64,000 nucleotides of DNA from Glycomyces sp. TRM65418 (GTDB taxonomy: Bacteria > Actinomycetota > Actinomycetes > Mycobacteriales > Micromonosporaceae), in contig NZ_JAJFAX010000005.1 in the NCBI RefSeq assembly GCF_019710475.1, forward strand, positions 62,001-126,000, given 5' to 3'. Each line of letters starts with the position of its first letter. Position 1 is the stretch's first letter. Positions 24,859-33,523 of this stretch are shown here, piece by piece. The position numbers and the translations under genes were made by a program. The notes beneath the pieces are model-generated. The model ran no database searches and was not told where the DNA came from. It saw only the letters and a list, made by a program, of their open reading frames with translations.

Positions 24859-26024
24859 GCGCCATCGGCGACGACGAGACCACCGCCAGGGAGCAGTCGG
24901 AAGAGCCGAGACCTCCGCGCATTCCCAAGCGGCTCCGTCCGCTCATGTGGACGCTCACCGTGTTGAGCGTCTGCTGTCTCGGAGTCGTGATCTCAATCGT
25001 GCAGTTGCTCTCCGACCAGTCGAACGGTGAAGAGAGCAACGGCGGGTTCCGGGCGGGCTGCGGCAGCAACGTCGTGATCGACCCCGACGCCGAGTTCCCC
25101 CAGATCGGGCCGTACAGCTCGGAGCAGATCACCAACGCGGCCATCATCATCAAGGTCGGCCAGGATCTCGGCATCCCGGTGCGGGGATGGGTGGTCGCCG
25201 TGGCCACCGCGATGCAGGAGTCGCGACTGACGAACCTCGGGCACCTCGGCGAGCAGAACGACCACGACTCCCTGGGCCTGTTCCAGCAGCGGCCGTCGTC
25301 CGGTTGGGGCACGCCCGAGGAGGTCACCGACCCCGTCTACGCCTCGACCAAGTTCTACGAGAAGCTCCAGACCATCGAGAACTGGGAGAGCCTCCCGCTC
25401 ACCGTTGCGGCCCAACGGGTGCAGATCTCGGCCTTCCCGAACGCCTATGCGAAGCATGAACCGCTGGCGACCGAGATCGTGGACACGCTGACCGGCGGCG
25501 GCTCGCGCGTCTCGGCGGTCGACACCGAGCTCGGCAGCTGCGCGCAACCGGGCGAACTGTCGGCCTCCGGCTGGATCGCCCCGGTGAAGGCGCCGGTCTG
25601 GTCGGGCTTCCGCACGTCCGAGCGTCCGACGCACCAAGGAGTGGACCTCGGTGCGGAGCGCGGCACGCCGGTCGTCGCCGCTTCGAGCGGCACCGTGATC
25701 ACCTCGGAGTGCAACGCGAGCCTGTACGGCGAGCCCTATTCCTGCAACGTGCCCGGTTCACCGGAGGTCGCGGGCTGCGGCTGGTACGTCAACATCCTGC
25801 ACGCAGGCGATTATCTGACCCGCTACTGCCACTTCGAGGTCGCGCCGCTGGTGAAAGTGGGCGACGTGGTTCAAGCGGGCCAGGTCATCGGCTACGTCGG
25901 CACCTCAGGCCGATCCAGCGGCTACCACCTGCACTTCGAGACCCATCTGAACGGCGACCGCAGCTCCGCGGGAGCAGTGGACCCGGTCGCCTTCATGAAG
26001 CAGATGGGCGCCCCGCTCGGTTAA
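24855..26024 (+). CDS. Bifunctional wall hydrolase: transglycosylase-like plus M23 endopeptidase, 389 aa
   Basis: After a single N-terminal membrane anchor (residues 35-53), a lysozyme-like domain carries ATAMQESRLTNLGHLG with candidate catalytic Glu 122 and GLFQQRPSSGWG. The C-terminal LytM/M23 domain has the zinc ligands His 260 and Asp 264 (THQGVDLG) and HLH at 358-360. M23 enzymes cut peptide cross-links. In type IV systems such VirB1/TcpG-like proteins open the wall locally for the channel. It is the last gene of the operon, overlapping the VirB8-like gene (ATGA), with a terminator 114 bases downstream. Confidence 0.85.
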   Translation: MSAIGDDETTAREQSEEPRPPRIPKRLRPLMWTLTVLSVCCLGVVISIVQLLSDQSNGEESNGGFRAGCGSNVVIDPDAEFPQIGPYSSEQITNAAIIIKVGQDLGIPVRGWVVAVATAMQESRLTNLGHLGEQNDHDSLGLFQQRPSSGWGTPEEVTDPVYASTKFYEKLQTIENWESLPLTVAAQRVQISAFPNAYAKHEPLATEIVDTLTGGGSRVSAVDTELGSCAQPGELSASGWIAPVKAPVWSGFRTSERPTHQGVDLGAERGTPVVAASSGTVITSECNASLYGEPYSCNVPGSPEVAGCGWYVNILHAGDYLTRYCHFEVAPLVKVGDVVQAGQVIGYVGTSGRSSGYHLHFETHLNGDRSSAGAVDPVAFMKQMGAPLG

Positions 26025-26137
26025 CGGAGCGATGAGACGCCAAGCCGGCTCGCGGGAGAGCCCTGCGCCAAAACTGCAAACCGATGTCCGTAGTTTCCGG
26101 GGCATCGGCCGGGGTGTCGGACCCTTGTGGCACAGTC

Positions 26138-26179
26138 GAAGGGTCGGCGCGCTGCCCCACCGTGGCGCGCCGACCCTTC
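26138..26179. terminator. Strong bidirectional terminator after the type IV-like operon
   Basis: A perfect 15-bp stem (GAAGGGTCGGCGCGC and complement) with a 12-base loop is followed by a short T-rich run. It sits between the operon end at 26024 and the convergent gene ending at 26195. Confidence 0.8.
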
Positions 26180-26194
26180 TTCCGCTCGGGGAGG

Positions 26195-26518
26195 TCAGCC
26201 CTCGCCGTCACGGGTGATCGAGGCCCAGATCCTCACGGCCTCGGACACGATCGCTTCCGCGTGCCTTGCGGCCCACTCGACTTCCAGTGGGGCGCATACG
26301 CGCAGGCCAGGCTCGCCGGTGTCGAGGCGGATCACCGATCCGAGCGCTTCCGTCCTCTCCGCCCAGGCGTAGGCCATCGTGACGCGGAATCGAGCTTGCA
26401 GCGGGAACGCCTCGAAATAGAGGCGTCGGCCGCCGATCACTGCGACCGCGGGAATGCCGTCAAGATCTTCAGAGGGCGCGGTGGGCGTTGCCGGTTCGCT
26501 TGCGGCCTCCCCGTTCAT
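26195..26518 (-). CDS. Hypothetical protein, 107 aa
   Basis: The ATG at 26518 overlaps the stop of the upstream gene (ATGA), fixing the start; a longer in-frame extension is Arg/Gly-rich and not protein-like. The protein has a Ser/Thr/Pro-rich N-terminus and a compact alpha/beta core (VAVIGGRRLYFEAFPLQARFRVTMAY, then a helix AARHAEAIVSEAVRIWASI). No family is recognised. It is probably cotranscribed with the 326-aa gene and may act with it. Confidence 0.6.
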   Translation of the reverse strand: MNGEAASEPATPTAPSEDLDGIPAVAVIGGRRLYFEAFPLQARFRVTMAYAWAERTEALGSVIRLDTGEPGLRVCAPLEVEWAARHAEAIVSEAVRIWASITRDGEG

Positions 26519-27495
26519 AGCGTGACCGCCTCTCGGAAGAGCTGAGTCGCATCGAAATGTCGCTCCCACTGGGCCATGAAGGGGTTGACGGGATTCACCC
26601 GGTGCTCCCCCTGCGACGGGGTGCCGGACAGCGCCGAAGCGGCGTTGACCTTGGCCGTTCCGACCACCGCACTTCTCCGCTTGCCATGAAGGGCTCGCTC
26701 GGTCGGCTTCCACTCGGCCTTGACAGGTAGAGCTTCCCTCCCTGACGCTCGTGATGGCGTGGCCGTCATGGTCGAGGGCTCATAACGGACTTGGGCGCCC
26801 CTGTTCGAGGTTCGCGGGCCGAGCGCTCGGAGCAGGAAGGCCCGCAGAGCCCGCCAGAGCCGGAACCAGCGGTCGTCTCCGGTGACGCGCTGGATCAGGT
26901 GCGCATGGTGCAATTCTTGGGACTCGACCAGGAAGCGCGACCAGGCGTCTTCGCGAAGCTTGCCGAAGTCGTAGCGTCGGTCGTCGCTCCCCTCCTCCCA
27001 GAACCGTGGTCGCCTCGGCGGCTGGGGTAGTTCGTCACCGGATCTGCCAGGCGTCGCTCGGGGCTTCCCGGCCGTTTCGGGGCTGGCGTCAGGCGAGCGC
27101 CGGTCGATCGGTTCCTGCGGTCGTCCCTCGTCAGGCTGGTCGGGCAGCTCGCCCCTGCGGTGACGGCCTGTCCGCTTGTCGGCGTACCAGCCAGGTGAAC
27201 CGTACGGGCCGGGGTCCAACGGATCGTGCGGGCGTTCGCGGTCGACGATCCACGTGTCGCCAGGGCGGTGTCGCAGATGCGGCCGTTCGTAGCGCGGTGA
27301 GCGCGGGTCCGAGTCGGGGATGGTCGGGTCCGCGGATTCGGGGCCGTAACGGTACGCGCCAGGTGAATTCGCGTCTACCGAGGCGGCGTAAACCACCTGC
27401 TCAAGGTAGGCGGGAACGCCCGGTCGGCGAGTCGAATTCGCACCGGAACGGCTGTTTCCGGGCAGCCCGGAATCGAGTATGGTCGTAAGTGCCAA
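26515..27495 (-). CDS. Hypothetical protein with disordered middle, 326 aa
   Basis: I chose a TTG at 27495 because AAAGGAG lies nine bases upstream; an earlier in-frame ATG at 27579 has no ribosome binding site. The N-terminal 75 residues contain PAYLEQVVYAASVDANSPG. Residues 75-190 are a highly charged Arg/Asp/Pro-rich region, probably disordered. A helical, Trp-rich segment follows (DFGKLREDAWSRFLVESQELHHAHLI, WFRLWRALRAFLLRAL), then a basic C-terminus. It lies next to the type IV-like operon on the opposite strand. No function can be given. Confidence 0.55.
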   Translation of the reverse strand: MALTTILDSGLPGNSRSGANSTRRPGVPAYLEQVVYAASVDANSPGAYRYGPESADPTIPDSDPRSPRYERPHLRHRPGDTWIVDRERPHDPLDPGPYGSPGWYADKRTGRHRRGELPDQPDEGRPQEPIDRRSPDASPETAGKPRATPGRSGDELPQPPRRPRFWEEGSDDRRYDFGKLREDAWSRFLVESQELHHAHLIQRVTGDDRWFRLWRALRAFLLRALGPRTSNRGAQVRYEPSTMTATPSRASGREALPVKAEWKPTERALHGKRRSAVVGTAKVNAASALSGTPSQGEHRVNPVNPFMAQWERHFDATQLFREAVTL

Positions 27496-27709
27496 GGGAG
27501 CTTGCTCCTTTGGGTCGAGCCGCCCGGTGGACCTTGTTTGGCGACCAGAGCCACCGGGCGGCGTGTGCAACACGGCCATATGAAGTTGGTCAGTGCGTCT
27601 TCAGCGCAGAGGTGGAGGCGCACTGACCAAATGGTGAGCGAACACCGATCGGTTGTCAACCATCAGCCACGGCGTGTCGCGGAATCTCAAGTGGAATTCA
27701 GCTTTGGAG

Positions 27710-28699
27710 TTACTCCACGAGCCCTTCACCGCCTTCTAGCGATGCGATGCAATCCTCTTGCACGCCAATCTGAAACGCGAACGTCTCGGCGCTCACATCG
27801 CCCGTCAACTCGATCTCCGCTTCCAGCACGGTGATGGAACTCTCGGACGACTCGACTTCACTAGCACCGAGCGCGATGCCGGATTTCCAGCCGTTCCGAT
27901 TAGCCCACTCGGCGACGGCTGCATCGAGATCCTGGGCGGTGATTCCGGAGTATGAATCGCACTGCATCTCGGTGGCCGCCTCGGCATCGCGGTTACCGAC
28001 GATGACGGTCAGGAAGTCATTGACCAGACCTACTGGTTCAACCGCCGGATCGGTTCCGCCGGTCTCGCCAGGGCTTAGTTCCTCGTCCTGTACATGAACC
28101 GCATTCGAGACGCAATAAGTGCCGTCGTTCTCCTGGACGGTCACGGTGAAATATTCAAATCGCCGTCCGCCTTGGGAGTTGTAGGTGACGGTTCCCGGAT
28201 ATGCAGCGCCCTCCGCGCCGATGATCGGTTCATCGGTGCTCACGCTGACGTCAGTGATTCCGCCGAGTTCGTCGGCGTATGACTGTCGGATCGCATCCAG
28301 ACCGACCGGGGTGAGTTCCGGATCGGCGTCTTCACAGAGCGCCGACTCAGCCCGGCCGATGTCTTCGCTTGAGCCGAAGCGGAGGTAGCGCAACGCCGCA
28401 CCCTCTGCATCGGTTGCGCTGTCGTCGCGCGGGTCCTGGTTCTCCTCGCTGCCGCTCGCGGCGAAGCCAGGGGCCACCGAGGCTCCCAGCACGAGGACCA
28501 GGGCCCAGCCGCCGGCCATCATGCCCACTCGGCCCCACCTGCGGGGCGGGTCGGCGAATTCCGCGGCCTCGGCTTCGTTCACGGCGACCACGCGATACTG
28601 CTTGCCGGAGGCGTTCGTGACCAGCGATCCGGAGCCGCTCCTGACCGGTCCGCCGCGGCGTCCTCGTCCAGCGACACGCCGGATCAAACCCTTACGCAT
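27710..28699 (-). CDS. Single-TM protein with two extracytoplasmic NTF2-like domains, 329 aa
   Basis: A basic N-terminus (MRKGLIRRVAGRGRRGG) and one membrane segment near residues 58-80 (MMAGGWALVLVLGASVAPGF) precede two exported domains. Each begins with a helix (ALRYLRF and VNDFLTVIVG), holds a Cys, and ends in strands (YFTVTVQENDGTYCVSNAV and FAFQIGVQEDCIASL), suggestive of tandem NTF2-like/DUF4878 folds. The ATG at 28699 is supported by TAGGGT seven bases upstream, a leaderless promoter. GC content is clearly below that of its neighbours. Similar in plan to VirB8-type proteins, but a link to the nearby secretion operon is only a guess. Confidence 0.6.
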   Translation of the reverse strand: MRKGLIRRVAGRGRRGGPVRSGSGSLVTNASGKQYRVVAVNEAEAAEFADPPRRWGRVGMMAGGWALVLVLGASVAPGFAASGSEENQDPRDDSATDAEGAALRYLRFGSSEDIGRAESALCEDADPELTPVGLDAIRQSYADELGGITDVSVSTDEPIIGAEGAAYPGTVTYNSQGGRRFEYFTVTVQENDGTYCVSNAVHVQDEELSPGETGGTDPAVEPVGLVNDFLTVIVGNRDAEAATEMQCDSYSGITAQDLDAAVAEWANRNGWKSGIALGASEVESSESSITVLEAEIELTGDVSAETFAFQIGVQEDCIASLEGGEGLVE

Positions 28700-28706
28700 G
28701 AGGAAC

Positions 28707-28712
28707 ACCCTA
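28707..28712 (-). promoter_or_regulatory. -10 box TAGGGT for a leaderless transcript
   Basis: TAGGGT on the minus strand ends seven bases before the ATG at 28699, with no Shine-Dalgarno sequence between. Confidence 0.45.
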
Positions 28713-28846
28713 TGGGACCGAACCCCTCCCGCTCAAGCGATGGGCGTGCCTTGAGGGGGCCGGTTCCCGAGACGGACGCGTCACTCGTTCGGGTCGGATT
28801 CGATTGGCCGCGTTCGCGAGTACCACTCGGGTATGCACGGTCACTC

Positions 28847-28852
28847 TAGGCT
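28847..28852 (+). promoter_or_regulatory. -10 box TAGGCT for a leaderless transcript
   Basis: TAGGCT ends six bases before the ATG at 28859; no ribosome binding site is present. Confidence 0.45.
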
Positions 28853-28858
28853 GATGGC

Positions 28859-31240
28859 ATGAGCGACTCCTCCCATGTTGAGACGGCCACCCCGGCGATT
28901 CCGGTGCCGAGATCGGGTGCCGACGTGGAATCGCTCGACGACGACCTGCTCGACGCGCCGCTGGAGGCCCGCAGCGACACGGTGCCCCGTCGCATCGAGT
29001 CGCATCTGCAGGACCGCTGCGGCGTCGACACGCAGGGGATCCGGGACTGCTTCATCTGGAACGGGCTCCAGTCCGAGGTCGACCCGGGCGGCGAGTGGGA
29101 CATCGAGGAGGCGTACCTGGCGCGGGCCACGGCCGTGTTCGAGGCGGCGGCGAGGCGGACGCAGCGCGGGGTGTCGCGGGCGCTGCTGTGCCTGTGGGTC
29201 CACCACAGCTCGGTGCGCGCGTGGAACCACACCTACCGGGTGGACCTCCTCACGAAGTGCATGGTCCGGTTCGCCGCGACCGCGCGGGAGCTGTGGGGCC
29301 TGGACTCGGAGCCCGATCCGACGGTGGAGCTGGCGCTGCGGCTGTGCGAACTGGTGCAGGAGGAGATCCTGCTCGAAGACCGGTTGAAGACCGGGTCCCG
29401 GTTGCGCTACACGGAATTCCTCGACACGGTGATCGGCTCCTGCACCGGCGTGCTCCACGACGCGGCGACCATGCCCGGGCCGGTGGCCGCGTACATCGGG
29501 GACGAGGTGGCGGTGCGCCACCAGTACCATCTGGCGCTGCGGGAGGCGAACCGGGCGCTCACCGCCAAGTCCGCCGGACAGCGGAAGAAGTACGAGTTCC
29601 GCAAGGAGCTGCGGCGCCTGGTCAACCGCTGGCCGTTCTCGTCGGTGGAGTTGAGCAAGCTCAACGCCCACCGGCAGGCGTTGGAGCGCCTCCAGGAGGC
29701 GCAGGACGAGAAGCGGCCGTGGATGCGGGTCGACGAGGGCCGGATCGTCTACCTGTTCCCGTTCGGCGTGACCGGGCTGGACTACGGGCAGATCGCCTCC
29801 CGGCTGCGGTGGGCATTCGAGCAGCCGCCGGAGGAGGGCGAGGAGCGGCCGGGGATGGTGCGGCCGACCGCGGTCATCGACCATTTCACCTACCACGCCG
29901 ACATCTGGGAGCCGCGGCTCGAGCGGGACAAGCGGTTCGATGGGACCGAGCTGATCCTCGGGAAGGTGCGCCTGCGCGTGGACGAGGAGACGACCGAGGA
30001 GCTCAACGCCGCGATCCGGTTCTCCCCCATGGGCGTGCACTGCCTGCGCCTGGAGCGGACCGTGGAGGACCTGTACCCGAGCGAACTGCATGCGGCGATG
30101 TTCCGGGCCGCGAGGGAGCACGGCGCGATCGAGGTCGACTGCGAGCAGTCGGGTCGGACCTGGGACCGCCTGGCGCGGTTCGCCCGCGACCTGCTGCTGA
30201 CGCAGCTGCCGGAGCAGCTCTCGTACGGCGCCGAGGACGAGGAGTCGAAGGACGACGCCCCCATCTGCATCCATAGGGGACGATCGCACGTGCTCGTCCG
30301 GGTGCTGCGCGCGAGCGAGCGCCAGCGGGAGTTCGAGCCGCACATCGGCGAGGTCGACCGGCCCATGGTGCAGGACGGGCACCGGCTGCTGAGCCTGGTC
30401 GGGGCGTCGGTCCTGCTGCACGCCGCGCCCGACGCGAAGGAGTCGCTGTGGGACTGGATCCGGCTCGCCGACGACCACAGCAAGCAGATCTGGAACCAGC
30501 GCAACCAGGGCGACCTGCTGATCTCGACGGAGAACACCACGGTGATCGCGGCGCTCGACGCCCCGAACTTCATCTCCGGCGACCTGGAGGCGATCGCGGA
30601 GTTCACCGCCTGCCTGAGCGGGACGCTCGCGGCGTGGAACTTCCAGCTGGACAGCTACCGGGCGGGCGTCACCGAGTTGATCGCCGCGTACAACACGCCG
30701 GGCGCGGACCGCGGCGCGCAGTTGGCGGCGATGAAGGCGGCGCGGACGCGCATGCTCGGCTTCGAGAACGAGACCCGGCAGGTGATCTCGCTGCTGCATT
30801 CGCCGACGCTGCTGCGTTCGCCGTCGAATGCGGCGGCGCTGCGGCGGCTGCTGGCGGTGAGCGGGATCGATGAGCAGATCGAGACGTTCGAGGCGCGGCT
30901 CAATGAGGTCATGGCGGACCAGTCGGAGGCGACGCTGCAGCGGTGGGAGGGCGACCGCCAGCAGCGCGTCCGGGACTCGGCGACGGCGGCGGTGTCCGCG
31001 TTGAGCATCTGCGCCGCGATCAGCATCTGGCAGGGGGCGGGTTTCTGGACGCCGCAGGCGTGGGGCTGGACGACCGCGGTCGTGGCCGTGTGGGCGGTCG
31101 GCTATGTGGGGCAGCGGTGGGTGTCCTACAACGGGTTCCGGGCTACGGCGCGGTTCGTCGTCAAGGTGCCGTTGGCCTTCGCGGGCTGGGTGTGGCGGGC
31201 CGCGACGGCGTGGCGGATGCGGGCGATCAGGGAACGGTAG
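28859..31240 (+). CDS. Large hypothetical protein with two C-terminal TM helices, 793 aa
   Basis: I do not recognise this protein. Residues 1-270 are helical and include LLCLWVHHSSVRAWNHTYRVDLL. Residues 280-580 look alpha/beta, with RIVYLFPFGVTGLDYGQIASRL and CIHRGRSHVLVRVLRASERQ. Residues 590-705 form long charged helices (VTELIAAYNTPG, EQIETFEARLNEVMADQSEATLQRW). Two membrane helices follow at about 711-730 and 738-758, then a basic tail. This order, soluble domain, long helix, two C-terminal spans, recalls CorA-type proteins, but the CorA GMN motif is absent. It is transcribed alone from a leaderless promoter. No enzymatic motif is evident. Confidence 0.7.
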   Translation: MSDSSHVETATPAIPVPRSGADVESLDDDLLDAPLEARSDTVPRRIESHLQDRCGVDTQGIRDCFIWNGLQSEVDPGGEWDIEEAYLARATAVFEAAARRTQRGVSRALLCLWVHHSSVRAWNHTYRVDLLTKCMVRFAATARELWGLDSEPDPTVELALRLCELVQEEILLEDRLKTGSRLRYTEFLDTVIGSCTGVLHDAATMPGPVAAYIGDEVAVRHQYHLALREANRALTAKSAGQRKKYEFRKELRRLVNRWPFSSVELSKLNAHRQALERLQEAQDEKRPWMRVDEGRIVYLFPFGVTGLDYGQIASRLRWAFEQPPEEGEERPGMVRPTAVIDHFTYHADIWEPRLERDKRFDGTELILGKVRLRVDEETTEELNAAIRFSPMGVHCLRLERTVEDLYPSELHAAMFRAAREHGAIEVDCEQSGRTWDRLARFARDLLLTQLPEQLSYGAEDEESKDDAPICIHRGRSHVLVRVLRASERQREFEPHIGEVDRPMVQDGHRLLSLVGASVLLHAAPDAKESLWDWIRLADDHSKQIWNQRNQGDLLISTENTTVIAALDAPNFISGDLEAIAEFTACLSGTLAAWNFQLDSYRAGVTELIAAYNTPGADRGAQLAAMKAARTRMLGFENETRQVISLLHSPTLLRSPSNAAALRRLLAVSGIDEQIETFEARLNEVMADQSEATLQRWEGDRQQRVRDSATAAVSALSICAAISIWQGAGFWTPQAWGWTTAVVAVWAVGYVGQRWVSYNGFRATARFVVKVPLAFAGWVWRAATAWRMRAIRER

Positions 31241-31345
31241 GTCTCCGGACGCGGCTCTTGGCGCGCCGCCGGTTGGAATACTGGAGTGAGACCCGCCGGT
31301 CGGGCCGGATCCCGGCCCGCCCGTCGGGGGCGTGAGGAGGCGACG

Positions 31346-32044
31346 ATGGCGTACCGGATGGTGGAGCAGACGCAGCCGGGCGGGCGGCTGGCGCAGGTCT
31401 ACCGGGAGTTGCTGGTGCCCGCGTTCCCGGCGAACGAGATCGAGAGCGAGCAGCGCATCGCCGAGACGCTCGAGGCCGGGCGGGGCAGCCTGTTCATCGC
31501 GGTCGACGACGGGGGCCGGCCCGCGGCGGCGGCGTTCGGACGCTGGTGGGAGGCGTCGCGGGTGCAGTTGTTGTCCTATCTGGCGGTCGCCGCACGCACG
31601 CGCGGGCACGGGCTCGGCGGTCGGCTGCTGCGGCATGCGGTCGAGGCCTGGCGCGAGCGGTACGACCCGTGCATGGTGGTCGCGGAGATCGAGTCGCCGG
31701 ACGCGCCGATGGTGCACGAGGACTACGGCGATCCGCGCCGCCGCGTGGCGTTCTATCAGGCCGCGGGCGCGCGGGTGCTCGACCTCCCGTACTTCCAGCC
31801 GGGCATCGGCGACCCGGCGCGGCGGGTGCGGGGCATGCTGCTGCTCGTGCTGCACGCGGACCCGTCGTTCGCCCCGGACGATCCGGGCCGCGTGGCGGGC
31901 GCGCCGCTGCGGGCGTTCATGGAGGCGTACCTGGAGGAGTCGGAGGGCGCGAAGCCGCACGACTGGGACGCCGCGACGCTGTTCAAGGCCATCGACCGCC
32001 CGGGCGGCGTCCCCATGGGCCGCTGGCAACGCGACCCGCGCTGA
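31346..32044 (+). CDS. GNAT-family N-acetyltransferase, 232 aa
   Basis: The acetyl-CoA binding motif is visible as LAVAARTRGHGLGGRLLRHAV (R/Q-x-x-G-x-G/A with the following helix), preceded by strand AAAAFGRWWEASRVQLLSYL. The C-terminal half has FYQAAGARVLDLP, typical of the last GNAT strands. GAGGAGG precedes the ATG at 31346. These enzymes acetylate amines of small molecules or proteins; the substrate is unknown. The protein is about 60 residues longer than minimal GNATs because of a C-terminal helical extension (FMEAYLEESEGAKPHDW). Confidence 0.85.
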   Translation: MAYRMVEQTQPGGRLAQVYRELLVPAFPANEIESEQRIAETLEAGRGSLFIAVDDGGRPAAAAFGRWWEASRVQLLSYLAVAARTRGHGLGGRLLRHAVEAWRERYDPCMVVAEIESPDAPMVHEDYGDPRRRVAFYQAAGARVLDLPYFQPGIGDPARRVRGMLLLVLHADPSFAPDDPGRVAGAPLRAFMEAYLEESEGAKPHDWDAATLFKAIDRPGGVPMGRWQRDPR

Positions 32045-32180
32045 CCCGGTCAGGCTGCAGGAGAGGGGTGCCGTCTGCGAGTCCGAGGCGCGTGCCGAGG
32101 ATGCTCGGAGGTGCGGGTCCGGGAGGCCGTTGTGGGCGGTCTCAGACTGCTGCGGGTGGACGCCGCCGACCTGCGGCGCC

Positions 32181-32246
32181 TCGCCGATCCGGGCTGATCG
32201 GCGACGTCGCGGTTCGGTGCGGGACCGCCGCTATCGGCGGCGGTCC
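32181..32246. terminator. Pair of hairpins between convergent genes
   Basis: A 9-bp stem with six-base loop at 32181-32204 (TCGCCGATC) and a 10-bp stem with five-base loop at 32222-32246 (GGACCGCCGC) lie at the meeting point of the GNAT gene and the minus-strand ParB-like gene. The second overlaps the last codons of the latter. Confidence 0.55.
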
Positions 32247-32968
32247 TCCAGGTAGCGCATCAGGTTCGCGGCGGACTGCGAGAGCTTCTCGTCGCCCGCT
32301 ATGACTTCGCGCAGGTCGTCCGGTTCGCACGGGCGGCGGTCGGCGAGGCGGGCGATGTCGAGGAAGTACGGCGCGATGCCGGTGCGGCGGTAGGCGGCCA
32401 GTTTGTGGTGGCCGTCGATGAGGAACGAGGCGCAGTCCTGCTCGTCGCCGGGCGGCTCCGCCCGCACGATCACCGCGAGCGGGCGTTCGCCGCGTTCGAT
32501 GGCCTCGGCGTATCCGGCGACGGTCGCCTCGTCGCGGGGCGGCCACAGGTCGGTGGGGATGACCGCGGTGCCCTCGGTCCCGATGGGCTCGTACGGGTAC
32601 CACCAGGTGGTGCCGTTCTCCCCGAATGGTTCGATGTGGACGTTCGCGTTCCTCCAGATCCGCACCCCGTAGTGGCCGGGCTGCATCAGTCCGAGGATCG
32701 GGCCGGCGAGCGAGGCGGGGTCGTCGTCCTCGCCGGCGTTGCGGAGCCGTCCCCGCAGTTCGCGCAGTTCTCTGCGGAAGCGGGCGTCTCTCGTGCGGAT
32801 CGCGAAGCGGTCGATGGAGCCGGAGCCGGTGTAGCCCTCGACGATGAGCGGTCTCCATCCGACGCGGAGCGAGCTGGCCCCGTCGTGACCGCCCACTGCG
32901 AGCGTCCCGTCGCCGTGCCGCACCTCGAGCACCCGGTATCCGAGCGACTCGGCCAATCGCGTGATCAT
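32231..32968 (-). CDS. ParB/sulfiredoxin-like domain protein, 245 aa
   Basis: The C-terminal half has RPLAVIVRAEPP followed by FLIDGHHKLAAYRRTGIAPYF, matching the DGHHR-x-AAYRR signature of ParB N-terminal (ParBc/sulfiredoxin) folds, which bind CTP or act as nucleases or kinases. The N-terminal half (MITRLAESLGYRVLEVRHGDG, LIVEGYTGSGSIDRFAI) is unassigned. GGAGGG precedes the ATG. No helix-turn-helix of chromosomal ParB is evident, so a partitioning role is unlikely. It is a stand-alone gene with unknown function. Confidence 0.6.
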   Translation of the reverse strand: MITRLAESLGYRVLEVRHGDGTLAVGGHDGASSLRVGWRPLIVEGYTGSGSIDRFAIRTRDARFRRELRELRGRLRNAGEDDDPASLAGPILGLMQPGHYGVRIWRNANVHIEPFGENGTTWWYPYEPIGTEGTAVIPTDLWPPRDEATVAGYAEAIERGERPLAVIVRAEPPGDEQDCASFLIDGHHKLAAYRRTGIAPYFLDIARLADRRPCEPDDLREVIAGDEKLSQSAANLMRYLEDRRR

Positions 32969-33523
32969 GTGGCCCTCCGTCCTGCCGTCGGCCGCCTGGT
33001 CGGTGGTCGTCGTCCGTCCGCTGCCGCAGGCCCGGCAGGCATTCCCACGGCGTTCAATGGCCCTGTGTTGTACACGGCGCCTCGGGCGGTCGCCGTGGTT
33101 GCTCGGCGTGGTGCGCGGGCAGGCCCGCGCCAGGGGAGGCGGGTTCGCGGCGGCGCACGCGTCGCGCCCCTGAACCCTGATCGTCCCCTCCTATGGTAGG
33201 ACTCGTCGCCGACGATGCCTGCCTCCCGTTCGTACGAATCGGTCATTTCGGGCTCATCTGAGCAGCCGTTCACTGTAGTACCCAACGATGAGACATCGGA
33301 ACATCTTCTCTCTGACCAGGTGATTCGATCACTTGTACGATAACCTTCTCGGCCTTGGGAGTACCCGGTTTTCACCCCTCTCAACTACACTGGCCCGCAT
33401 ATCCCTCTCAGGAGGACGAGCGATCGCCGACCCCTCGCCGCCGCACCCCGCCCGCTCCACTTCACGGTCGGATCGTCCTCACGTTTGCCCGAACCACCGC
33501 CCAACCGTTAAGGAGTACGACCC
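32969..33523. other. Intergenic region of 555 bases with palindrome
   Basis: The stretch separates the ParB-like gene from the membrane protein at 33524 and drops in GC from about 33180. It contains a palindrome, GTGAT-TCG-ATCAC, at 33321-33333, a candidate repressor site for the downstream gene. No coding sequence is convincing here. Confidence 0.45.

Noticed and set aside
18528..26024. Integrative conjugative element
   Set aside because: No integrase, relaxase, coupling protein, att repeats or tRNA target was found in the window; only the channel-type genes are present.
28841..32029. A 1062-codon minus-strand frame across the 793-residue protein and the GNAT gene
   Set aside because: Arg/Leu/Pro-rich shadow with no motif; the plus-strand genes have clear starts, promoters and a GNAT signature.
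32231..32968. Chromosome-partitioning ParB
   Set aside because: Only the ParBc-like fold signature is seen; the helix-turn-helix and dimer domains, a parA neighbour and parS sites are missing.
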